From positions 1 through 25,045 of the forward strand of contig URCB01000024.1 in assembly GCA_900546255.1 (NCBI GenBank): DNA of 25,045 nucleotides, in the 5' to 3' direction. The notes under the pieces were generated by a model. The model was given only the letters and a program-made list of their open reading frames with translations, searched no databases and was not told the origin of the DNA. Source of the stretch: an uncultured Eubacteriales bacterium (GTDB lineage Bacteria; Bacillota; Clostridia; Oscillospirales; Oscillospiraceae). Both the position numbers and the translations under genes were made by a program. This document shows positions 7,248 to 13,765 of this stretch, piece by piece (within the stretch, counting starts at the first letter, position 1; the number at the start of each line of letters is the position of its first letter).

Positions 7248-8921
7248 TCAGGGGCGCATGTTCCGGGGAAAGACGATGGCAATGGTGGTTCCTACGTCGG
7301 GCTCGCTCTCCAGGGAGATCAGGGCGTTGTGGTACTGGGCGCCGTGCTTGACGATGGACAGGCCCAGGCCAGTGCCCCCCACCCGGCGGGAGTGGCTCTT
7401 ATCCACCCGGTAAAACCGCTCGAACACCCGGTCCTGCTGCCCCTTGGGGATGCCGATTCCCGTGTCCTTCACCGCCAGGGTGACCCGCTCTGCCTCACCG
7501 GTTACCTGCACGGTCACCGAGCCGCCGTCCTTGTTGTACTTGATGGCGTTGTCACAGAGATTGTACACCATCTCATGGAGGATGCGCCACACCCCCAGGA
7601 TGGTCTGCTTCTCCCCCTCCAGATGCAGGGAGACCGACCGCTTGGCAGCGGCGGGCTGCAAACTCTCCAAAATGTCCTGGGAGAGGTCGTACAGATCCAC
7701 GGACTCCGGCGCCACCTCATTTTCGGCGGCCTCGTCCAGGCGGGAGAGCTTCATAATGTCGTCGATGAGGGCGATGAGCTGGCCGCACTCCTTGTAGATG
7801 TCCCCGGCAAACTCCCGCATTTTATCCGCTTCCACCAGCCCCTCCTTCATGAGCTCGGCAAAGCCGGAGATGGAGGTGAGGGGGGTCTTCAGCTCGTGGG
7901 AGACGTTGGCGGAAAACTCCCGCCGCAGGCTTTCCCGCTCCTCCCGTTCGGTGACGTCCACCATGAGCACCACCACCCCGGTGACCTGGCCATTGGCGGT
8001 GACGGGGTTGGCCAAAATCTCGAAGATGTGGGACTCCGCCCGCATCAGGGACTCTGCATGGCAGCCGGCCAGGGCCCGGCCTGCCGCCTCCCAGATCTCT
8101 TTCCGGCAGGTCTCTTGGCGGAGGCTCTCCGGCTTCTCCTCCTCCCCGCCCAGCAGGGCGTAGGCGCTCTGGTTGCTGTAGAGGATGTTGTACCGGCTGT
8201 CCAGCAGCAGGACACCCTCGCTCATGTTCTCCGCCAGGGCGGCAAACTCCCGCTGCCGGCGGCTGAGGGCCTCCATCTGCCGGCTGATGGTGCGGTTCTG
8301 CTCCCGCAGGCGCCCCACCAGGGGGAAGATCTCCTCGTAGGCGTCGTCCAGCCGGGGGTTTTCCAGGTCGATGTTGTTGATGGGCTTGGTGATCTGCCGG
8401 GACAGCCGAGAGGCCAGCACCCCAGAGAGGACCAGGGCCAGTACCACAATCCAAAGAATGGGCTGCAGCACACTGATTATCAGGGCGCCCATGGTGGTCT
8501 CCTGGCAGGACAGGCGCAGGACGGTACCGTCGTCCAGGCGCACGGCATAGTAGAGGGTCTTTTGCAGGAGGGTGTTGGAGAGGTGCTTGCTCTGCCCGGT
8601 CCCCTCCTCCAGGGCCTGGATGACCTCCTCCCGGTCGGCGTGGTTTTCCATGGCGGCGGGGTCTGCCTCGCTGTCATAGAGGACGGTGCCGTCCGCCGCG
8701 ATCCAGGTCAGGCGCTGGCCGCCCTCCAAGTCTTCCAGGCCGGAGAGATAGTCGCCTCCGCTCTCCTCCATGCCGCGCTTGACATAGACGGCGGTCTCCT
8801 CCATCTCCTGGTAGACCTGGTCCTCGTAGCGGGAGGCCATCACTGCCACAAACAGCGCGGTACACAGTACCATGATCGCCAGCCCCACCAGGAAACAGCT
8901 GCGAAAGATTTTCCCCGTCAT
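7248..8921 (-). CDS. phoR: Phosphate-responsive sensor histidine kinase PhoR
   Basis: This 557-residue membrane kinase has a first transmembrane helix at about 9-27, an extracytoplasmic sensor domain to about 148 and a second helix at about 148-170. A HAMP-like linker and a PAS domain (about 225-325) precede the HisKA H-box FSANVSHELKTPLTS. The HATPase domain has NLCDNAIKYN, DTGIGIP and GGTGLGLSIVKH. This is the WalK/PhoR layout. It should phosphorylate the adjacent PhoP under phosphate limitation, with Pst and PhoU modulating it. The ATG overlaps the phoP stop by 4 nt (ATGA). The name rests on the neighbouring pst operon and the Pho boxes; on sequence alone it could be another OmpR-partner kinase. 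Confidence 0.9.
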   Translation of the reverse strand: MTGKIFRSCFLVGLAIMVLCTALFVAVMASRYEDQVYQEMEETAVYVKRGMEESGGDYLSGLEDLEGGQRLTWIAADGTVLYDSEADPAAMENHADREEVIQALEEGTGQSKHLSNTLLQKTLYYAVRLDDGTVLRLSCQETTMGALIISVLQPILWIVVLALVLSGVLASRLSRQITKPINNIDLENPRLDDAYEEIFPLVGRLREQNRTISRQMEALSRRQREFAALAENMSEGVLLLDSRYNILYSNQSAYALLGGEEEKPESLRQETCRKEIWEAAGRALAGCHAESLMRAESHIFEILANPVTANGQVTGVVVLMVDVTEREERESLRREFSANVSHELKTPLTSISGFAELMKEGLVEADKMREFAGDIYKECGQLIALIDDIMKLSRLDEAAENEVAPESVDLYDLSQDILESLQPAAAKRSVSLHLEGEKQTILGVWRILHEMVYNLCDNAIKYNKDGGSVTVQVTGEAERVTLAVKDTGIGIPKGQQDRVFERFYRVDKSHSRRVGGTGLGLSIVKHGAQYHNALISLESEPDVGTTIAIVFPRNMRP

Positions 8922-9598
8922 GCCTGGCCACCGATTTTGTACCCGACCCCTCGGACGGTTTCAATATAGTGGCCTGCCGGCCCCAGTTTGGTGCGCAGGG
9001 TACGCACATGGACGTCCAGCGTGCGGTTTTCCCGGCTGAACTCCTGGCCCCAGACGCCGTCCATGATGGCATCCCGGGTCATGGCGATGCCCTGGTGCTC
9101 CAGCAGCAGGCACAGCAATTCAAACTCCTTGTTGGTGAGGGCCACTTCCTCTCCGGCCACCCGCACCACATGGCGCTGGGGGCTGACGAAGAGGTCCCCC
9201 ACCCGGTAATCCTCGGTCTCCTGCTTCTGCTCGGTCCGGCGGAGCACCGCCCGCACCCGGGCCACCAGCTCCATCATGCCGAAGGGTTTGGAGATGAAGT
9301 CATCCGCCCCGCTGTCCAGGCCCACCACCCGGTCATACTCCGTGTTTTTGGCGGTCAGCATGATCACCGGCAGCCGCTTGGTGGCCGCAGAGGCCCGCAG
9401 CTTCTGGAGGATGGACAGGCCGTCCTCCTCCGGCAGCATGATGTCCAGCAGCACCAGGGCTGGCTGCGGGCCCTCCATGGCCTTCCAGAAATCGGAAGGA
9501 CGGTCGAACCCCTGGGCCTCATAGCCCTGGCTGCCCAGTGCATAAATCACCAGTTTGCGGATGCTGTCGTCATCCTCCAGCAAAAAGATTCGTTCCAT
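8918..9598 (-). CDS. phoP: OmpR-family response regulator PhoP/PhoB
   Basis: This 226-residue regulator has a receiver domain with acidic pocket Glu8-Asp9-Asp10, phospho-acceptor Asp52 (LLDIMLP), Thr82 and Lys104 (SKPF). A winged-helix DNA-binding domain follows (ALTNKEFELLCLL, then LDVHVRTLRTKLG and TVRGVGYKI). The start is the ATG at 9598 with GAGGAGG 7 nt upstream; an ATG at 9619 is in frame but has no site. Its own promoter carries the cleanest Pho box in the window, so it is probably autoregulated. Its likely targets here are phoPR, pst and the Na/Pi cotransporter. Confidence 0.92.
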   Translation of the reverse strand: MERIFLLEDDDSIRKLVIYALGSQGYEAQGFDRPSDFWKAMEGPQPALVLLDIMLPEEDGLSILQKLRASAATKRLPVIMLTAKNTEYDRVVGLDSGADDFISKPFGMMELVARVRAVLRRTEQKQETEDYRVGDLFVSPQRHVVRVAGEEVALTNKEFELLCLLLEHQGIAMTRDAIMDGVWGQEFSRENRTLDVHVRTLRTKLGPAGHYIETVRGVGYKIGGQA

Positions 9599-9638
9599 GG
9601 GGGTTCCTCCTCGTTTCATTTAACCGTTTCTTTACAAC

Positions 9639-9693
9639 AGTCTACCGACGAGATGTAAAATTCAAAACCACCGAATTGTTAAATTTATGTTAA
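9639..9693 (-). promoter_or_regulatory. Pho-box promoter of phoP-phoR
   Basis: In minus-strand order it contains half-sites TTAACA (9693-9688), TTAACA (9682-9677), GTGGTT (9671-9666) and TTTACA (9659-9654), then 9 nt and a -10 TAGACT (9644-9639). The first two half-sites are exact PhoP consensus repeats at an 11-bp step. The outer half-site touches the stop codon of the recombinase gene, with no terminator between them. Confidence 0.85.
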
Positions 9694-10962
9694 CTATTCT
9701 CCTCCTGTCTGCAGTGGGTGGACGGCAATCTCCCCGCCCTCCTGGACACAAATCTCCTCCACCCGGGCAAAGAGCAGCCCCCGGGTCAGGTCCTCCGCCG
9801 CCACTCCTAAGGCCTGGGCGGTCAGGGTGCGGAGGCGGTCCTCCCGGATGGTGTGCTTCGTGCAGGCCGTCTTGGACTTCCGGCGATAGGTGGAGCAGGT
9901 GTAGTACACCAGCCCCCGGGCGGTTTTCCGGGTCATGGCCCGGCCACAGTCGGCGCAGCGAAGGAAACCGGCAAACAGGTGGAGTTCCCCCTGCCCCGGG
10001 GCCCGGCGGGTCTCCCGCCCGGCCAGGGACTGGGCCCGGCGGAAGAGGGCCTGGGGGATCAGCGGAGCATGGGTGCCCTCCACCACATACCAGTCCTCTG
10101 GGGGCACCGAAAGGGTTTGGTGGACCTTATAGCTCACCACCCGCTGCCGGCCCTGGACCATGGTCCCCCCGTAAACGGGGTTTTGGAGGATCCGCCCCAC
10201 GGTAGCCGCCGTCCACAGCCCGTCCCCAGGGGGACCGGGCCGGCGGTAGCGGGACCCCTGCCGGGCCTTGTAGGCCGTGGGGTTGGGGATCCCCCGGTGG
10301 TTGAGCTGGCGGGCGATGGTCCCCTTCCCCTCCCCTTGGACATACCGCTGGAAGATCTCCTCCACCACCTGGGCCGCTTCTCGGTCCGGGACCAGGCGGT
10401 TGTGGTCGGTGGGGTCCTTGGCGTAGCCATAGGGGGCAAAGGAGCCGATGAACTCCCCCCGCCGGCGCTTCATGTCCAGGGTGCGGCGGACATCCGCCGA
10501 GGTTTTGGCGGCATACCGGTCGTTGAGGATGCCGTTGATGGGGATTTCCAGCCCCATCTGCACCGCCTCGGGGTCCAGGAAACTGTCCACCCTGGGGTTG
10601 CCCACGGAGATGAACCGGGTGCGGTACCGGGGGAAGAACTCCTCCAGAAAGTACCCCTGGTCGGCATAGTTCCGGAACGCCCGGGAGAGGGTTTTGCACA
10701 CCACGCAGTTGATGACCCCCTCCTTGACGGCGGCAATCATGCGCTGGAAGCTCTCCCGGCTGTCGTCGGTGCCGGTGAGGCCGTCGTCTACGAAAATCTC
10801 TTCCAGCTCCCAGGGGCCCTGGAACTCCTCCTTCAGGTAGTCCATGAGAATTTTCCGTTGATTCTGTACACTGAGGCTCTCCGTCCGGCCGTCCTCCCGG
10901 GACAGGCGAATGTATAAGCCCACCCGCCACAGGCGGGGGGCACTGCCCCGGCGCCTTCCCAT
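9694..10962 (-). CDS. Compact large serine recombinase
   Basis: This 422-residue protein has an N-terminal resolvase catalytic domain with nucleophile Ser21 (YIRLSRED) and conserved Arg residues (TLSRAFRNY). A recombinase domain follows at about 160-265 (APYGYAKD, then TVGRILQNPVYGG). The zinc ribbon has Cys336, Cys339, Cys356 and Cys367. Large serine recombinases are usually about 500 residues or more, with a long coiled coil after the zinc ribbon. Here only about 45 residues follow, so the coiled coil is essentially absent. The start chosen is the second of two close ATGs (10968 and 10962) because GGGAGG is 9 nt from it. No capsid, relaxase or cargo genes lie nearby, so it is a solitary or domesticated recombinase. 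Its DNA site is unknown. Confidence 0.88.
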   Translation of the reverse strand: MGRRRGSAPRLWRVGLYIRLSREDGRTESLSVQNQRKILMDYLKEEFQGPWELEEIFVDDGLTGTDDSRESFQRMIAAVKEGVINCVVCKTLSRAFRNYADQGYFLEEFFPRYRTRFISVGNPRVDSFLDPEAVQMGLEIPINGILNDRYAAKTSADVRRTLDMKRRRGEFIGSFAPYGYAKDPTDHNRLVPDREAAQVVEEIFQRYVQGEGKGTIARQLNHRGIPNPTAYKARQGSRYRRPGPPGDGLWTAATVGRILQNPVYGGTMVQGRQRVVSYKVHQTLSVPPEDWYVVEGTHAPLIPQALFRRAQSLAGRETRRAPGQGELHLFAGFLRCADCGRAMTRKTARGLVYYTCSTYRRKSKTACTKHTIREDRLRTLTAQALGVAAEDLTRGLLFARVEEICVQEGGEIAVHPLQTGGE

Positions 10963-10978
10963 AGGCATCCCCCTCCCC

Positions 10979-10996
10979 GGCTGCCTGACGGCAGCC
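10979..10996. repeat. GC hairpin before the recombinase gene
   Basis: GGCTGCC pairs perfectly with GGCAGCC around TGAC (7-bp stem, 4-nt loop), 16 nt upstream of the recombinase start. There is no T tract. It could be a weak end for the upstream regulator transcript or part of a recombinase site. Confidence 0.5.
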
Positions 10997-11010
10997 TGTT
11001 TGGGACCAGC

Positions 11011-11038
11011 CTATGCGGGGCAGGGGCCTGTCTATGCG
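11011..11038. repeat. Direct repeat CTATGCG, 21 bp apart
   Basis: CTATGCG occurs at 11011-11017 and 11032-11038, two helical turns apart, in the 73-bp gap between the regulator stop and the recombinase start. The repeat is short, and nothing proves it is a recombination or binding site. Confidence 0.35.
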
Positions 11039-11041
11039 TCC

Positions 11042-11839
11042 TCAGGGGTCCTCACCGGTCAGGGCGCCCAGGGTGGTCTCTCCCCAGGAGTAGTTGCTCA
11101 TGTACTCCCCCCGGAACAGGTTGCCCGGGGACCGGTCCCCGGCCAGGAAGCGGTAGTAGTCGCAGTCCACCTGCTTGGGGTCCACCGCGATGAGGTCCCG
11201 GCGCTTAATGATCACCGCCTCCTGTCCCAGGGCCTGCAGCGTGGTCCGGAGGTCCGTGATCAGGCTGCGCAGCTGGCTGCGCACCCCGGGGGTGTCCAGC
11301 CGCCCCTCCCAGAGGATGGAGATTAGTTCCCCCATGGTGCTCCCCGCCCCCCGGCGGTCGATGAGGTAGGCAAATAGCTCCTTGGTCCGGCTGCGGCGGA
11401 AGTGCACCGGCCGCCCTTGGAAAAACACCTCGAAGTTCCCAAAGGCCTGCACCCGCAGCAGAGGGGCCTCCTCCTGGACGGGGTAGCGCAGATCGGCCAA
11501 CTCCCGCTGGACCTCCGGCACCGTCACCGGCTTCATCAAATATCCGCTGGCGTGGAGGTCAAAGGCCTCCCCCATATACTGGGGGAACTCTGTGACGAAA
11601 ATCAGATTGCCCCGGGGGCACCGGGCTTGCAGCTGCCGGGCCAGGGCAACGCCGCTCATCTCCGGCAGGGCCACTTCCAAAAAGGCCGCATCAAAGCCGG
11701 CCCCGGTGGCCTTTAACCAGGCCAGGGCCTTGTGCCCGCTGGAAAAGGGGTGGAGCTCCCCTTGCGGGCAGGCCTGTCGAAGGCAGGCCGTGAGCAAATC
11801 CAGGGCCCGTGGATCCCCGTCTATGGCCAAAATGCGCAT
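11042..11839 (-). CDS. Orphan response regulator with SARP-like output domain and Glu at the phospho-site
   Basis: This 265-residue protein has a receiver-like domain (1-120) with Asp7 and Asp9, Thr83 and Lys103 (LMKP) in the expected places. The phospho-acceptor position reads FLEVALPEMSG, so it is Glu55 instead of Asp. A winged-helix domain of the SARP/OmpR type follows (about 128-225: FGNFEVFFQGRPVHF, RRSRTKELFAYL). It ends in a short Tyr-rich tail (GEYMSNYSWGE) familiar from clostridial regulators of this class. Glu can mimic phosphorylated Asp, so the protein may be active without a kinase, and none is adjacent. The ATG has GGAGG upstream, and a good sigma-A promoter precedes it (11872-11900). 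Targets are unknown. Confidence 0.85.
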   Translation of the reverse strand: MRILAIDGDPRALDLLTACLRQACPQGELHPFSSGHKALAWLKATGAGFDAAFLEVALPEMSGVALARQLQARCPRGNLIFVTEFPQYMGEAFDLHASGYLMKPVTVPEVQRELADLRYPVQEEAPLLRVQAFGNFEVFFQGRPVHFRRSRTKELFAYLIDRRGAGSTMGELISILWEGRLDTPGVRSQLRSLITDLRTTLQALGQEAVIIKRRDLIAVDPKQVDCDYYRFLAGDRSPGNLFRGEYMSNYSWGETTLGALTGEDP

Positions 11840-11871
11840 AGGCCTCCTCCTCTCCTTGGTTTCTTGGGGGT

Positions 11872-11900
11872 ATCATACCACCCTCCCCCCCATCTGGCAA
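11872..11900 (-). promoter_or_regulatory. Sigma-A promoter of the orphan regulator
   Basis: The minus strand has TTGCCA (11900-11895), a 17-nt G-rich spacer and TATGAT (11877-11872), about 30 nt before the ATG at 11839. Both boxes match 5 of 6 consensus bases. Confidence 0.7.
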
Positions 11901-11902
11901 GG

Positions 11903-11930
11903 GCGCCCCCGCCGGGACGGGCGGAGGCGC
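11903..11930 (-). terminator. GC-rich hairpin after the small lipoprotein gene
   Basis: GCGCCTCCGCC pairs with GGCGGGGGCGC around 6 nt, directly after the lipoprotein stop and before the regulator promoter. There is no U tract, so termination is uncertain. Confidence 0.5.
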
Positions 11931-11936
11931 GGTGGG

Positions 11937-12449
11937 TCAGGTGTCCAGTTCGTAGTAATACAAGGTCTCGCTCCCGGCGTCATAGAGGGCGGCGGTGAAG
12001 TTATATGCATTCCGGGAGAAGAGGTTGGAGGGGTCCCCGGGGTCCTCCGCCTCCCTGTGGCGGTCCTGGAAAAAATAGTACCCCGATTCCACCTGGGGGA
12101 CAGACACCCCCTCGGGGAGATAAGGGTCCAAAATCTCCTCCCCCTGGTCGGTCTCCCGGGTGAGGCCATACCAGACGGCCTCCAATTCCTCCGGCAGGGG
12201 GGTGGCGTGCCAACCGGCCTCCTGGGAAAACGCCGGGGCCTGGTCCGTCCCCGCCAGGGAGATCACCACCCAGCGGGCCCCGTCCCCGTGGAAGCCCCCG
12301 TGGTCATCCCACGCCTCCTGCACCGTCCCCTGGGCCAAATCGATGCCCAAGGTGGTGGAGAGCTCCCCCAAGGTCCCCTGGGGATCCCCGGCACAGGCCG
12401 AAAGGGTCAGGGTACACAGCAACCCCAGGATGACTAAGCCACGTTTCAT
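11937..12449 (-). CDS. Small lipoprotein of unknown function
   Basis: This 170-residue protein has a clear lipoprotein signal peptide: basic start MKRG, hydrophobic core and lipobox LSAC with Cys19. The mature part is acidic and soluble, with aromatic stretches (SGYYFFQDRH and ALYDAGSETLYYYELD). I recognise no family. The ATG at 12449 is preferred because AAGGAG lies 8 nt upstream; the frame continues to 12518 without a site and would bury the signal peptide. It sits between the surface-modification operon terminator and the orphan regulator, on the same strand as both. It may be a wall-associated accessory protein. Confidence 0.75.
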   Translation of the reverse strand: MKRGLVILGLLCTLTLSACAGDPQGTLGELSTTLGIDLAQGTVQEAWDDHGGFHGDGARWVVISLAGTDQAPAFSQEAGWHATPLPEELEAVWYGLTRETDQGEEILDPYLPEGVSVPQVESGYYFFQDRHREAEDPGDPSNLFSRNAYNFTAALYDAGSETLYYYELDT

Positions 12450-12486
12450 GTTACCAGCTCCTTTCCGCCCGCAAGTGTTTTTTATT

Positions 12487-12536
12487 GTACCCTGCAAATA
12501 CAACCAAAGCGTGACCAAATTCTTAAGCCTTTCTTA
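12487..12536 (-). promoter_or_regulatory. Promoter region with 11-bp direct repeats before the small lipoprotein
   Basis: On the minus strand, CTTAAGAA occurs twice with an 11-bp period (plus-strand TTCTTA at 12520-12525 and 12531-12536). A -10-like TACAAT lies about 30 nt downstream, with no good -35. Repeats at one helical turn upstream of a -10 without a -35 suggest an activator site of the OmpR class; this is inference. Confidence 0.45.
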
Positions 12537-12544
12537 AGCCCAGC

Positions 12545-12581
12545 GCAAAACGCAGCCCGGACCAAAGGGGTCCGGGCTGCG
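12545..12581 (-). terminator. Strong intrinsic terminator of the surface-modification operon
   Basis: On the minus strand, CGCAGCCCGGA and TCCGGGCTGCG form a perfect 11-bp stem around a 9-nt loop, followed by TTTT. It lies about 30 nt after the stop of the DHHW-family gene. Confidence 0.9.
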
Positions 12582-12613
12582 CATCGCAGGAGAAGGTTGA
12601 TGGTTCCCGCCGG

Positions 12614-13750
12614 TCACTGGAGCCAGGCGGAGTTGGTGTCGGAGACCAAATTGTCCACCCCGTAGAGGTAGAGGACCTTGTCCACCGGGTGCTCCGCCAC
12701 GAACTGGGAGAGGCTCTGGCGATAGTACCGCAGGTCCACCAGGTAGACGTTTTCATAGTTGGCCGCCAGGAAGGTGCTGAAGCAGTGGGCATAGGAGTCC
12801 CGGATCACCAGGACGCTGCCGCTGCCGGCGGCCGCAGGATTGTGGATGGTCACCAAGCTGTGGTTGCCGTCCAGGAAGACGGGGTACTTGTCCATCTCCT
12901 CCAAGTGGGAGGGGAAGAAAAGGCTGTCGGACACCTGGGGTTCCATCCCGCCATCTATCAGGGTTACGGTGGGCTGGATGCCGCTGTCCCACACTTCCAG
13001 CCGGTCCGGGGCCACGCCCCAATAGCCGCTGCCCGACCAGGTGGTGCCATAGAACCCGTCATAGCTGGCCACCTCATAGGCGTCCCGGGAGAGGTAAGGC
13101 GCACCCTGGGCAATTTGGTAGGAGCGGTAGAGGAGATAGTTCCCATAAGAGGTGAGGTGGTGGTCGGTGCGGTAGCAGATCTGCCCGTTTTCCTTGCCCT
13201 CCTTCAAATCCTCCCGCACGTCGATGAGGCGGACGGTTTGCAGCTGCTGGGAGGCCAGGTCGTAGAGCTGGTCATCGTCATACGCCCCGTGGAAGGTGGG
13301 CAGCACTTCCTCCATCAGGTACCCCGTGGAGGGGACCATGATCAGGTCCGCAGGCACCCCCAACTGGGCGGCAAACTGGTCGAACTTGGTCAGGTTGTTG
13401 GTGAACACTGTCTCATTCATGGCCTTGGGGGCGTTGATGAGGTAGCCGCCGTCACAGTAGTAGATGTCCTGGGCCGCGTTGCGGCCGGTGGCCAGGTTCC
13501 AGTAGGCGTTGACCCCCACGTAGAAATCCCGGCCGGGGATCTGGTCTGCGGTGTACTTTTCCAGGTCCTCCTGGGTTTTGCCGGAGAGGATGCCCTCTAC
13601 CGTCACCTCCGGCGCACTGGCCAGGTAACGCTTCTCATTGGGGGAGTAGTCCTTGTCCGGCAGGGCGAAGAGGAGCACTGCCATCCCCCCTAGAAAGACC
13701 AGGAAGACCAGCATGGGCAGGATCTTATAGCATTGCTTGAGTTTCTCCAA
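12614..13750 (-). CDS. DHHW-family protein (AlgX/AlgJ-like SGNH fold), O-acylation partner
   Basis: This 378-residue protein has one N-terminal membrane anchor (about 10-30) and an extracytoplasmic domain. The family motif reads YRTDHHLTSYGNY (Asp196, His197, His198), so the usual Trp of DHHW is Leu199. The downstream serine block is IRDSYAHCF with Ser319. By analogy with AlgX, Asp-His and this Ser would form the acyl-transfer site, receiving acyl groups from the neighbouring MBOAT protein. The start is TTG at 13750 with AGGGGG 8 nt upstream, 15 nt after the MBOAT stop, so the pair is tightly coupled. The polymer target is not visible from sequence. Confidence 0.88.
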   Translation of the reverse strand: MEKLKQCYKILPMLVFLVFLGGMAVLLFALPDKDYSPNEKRYLASAPEVTVEGILSGKTQEDLEKYTADQIPGRDFYVGVNAYWNLATGRNAAQDIYYCDGGYLINAPKAMNETVFTNNLTKFDQFAAQLGVPADLIMVPSTGYLMEEVLPTFHGAYDDDQLYDLASQQLQTVRLIDVREDLKEGKENGQICYRTDHHLTSYGNYLLYRSYQIAQGAPYLSRDAYEVASYDGFYGTTWSGSGYWGVAPDRLEVWDSGIQPTVTLIDGGMEPQVSDSLFFPSHLEEMDKYPVFLDGNHSLVTIHNPAAAGSGSVLVIRDSYAHCFSTFLAANYENVYLVDLRYYRQSLSQFVAEHPVDKVLYLYGVDNLVSDTNSAWLQ

Positions 13751-13765
13751 AATAGGTTCCCCCTC

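Noticed and set aside
7224..8969. 581-codon plus-strand open frame opposite phoR
   Set aside because: It is an antisense shadow. The minus-strand kinase has all H-box and ATPase motifs; the plus frame has none.
9694..10962. Prophage or integrative element around the serine recombinase
   Set aside because: No structural, replication, relaxase or cargo genes and no flanking direct repeats of useful length are visible. Neighbours are ordinary chromosomal genes.
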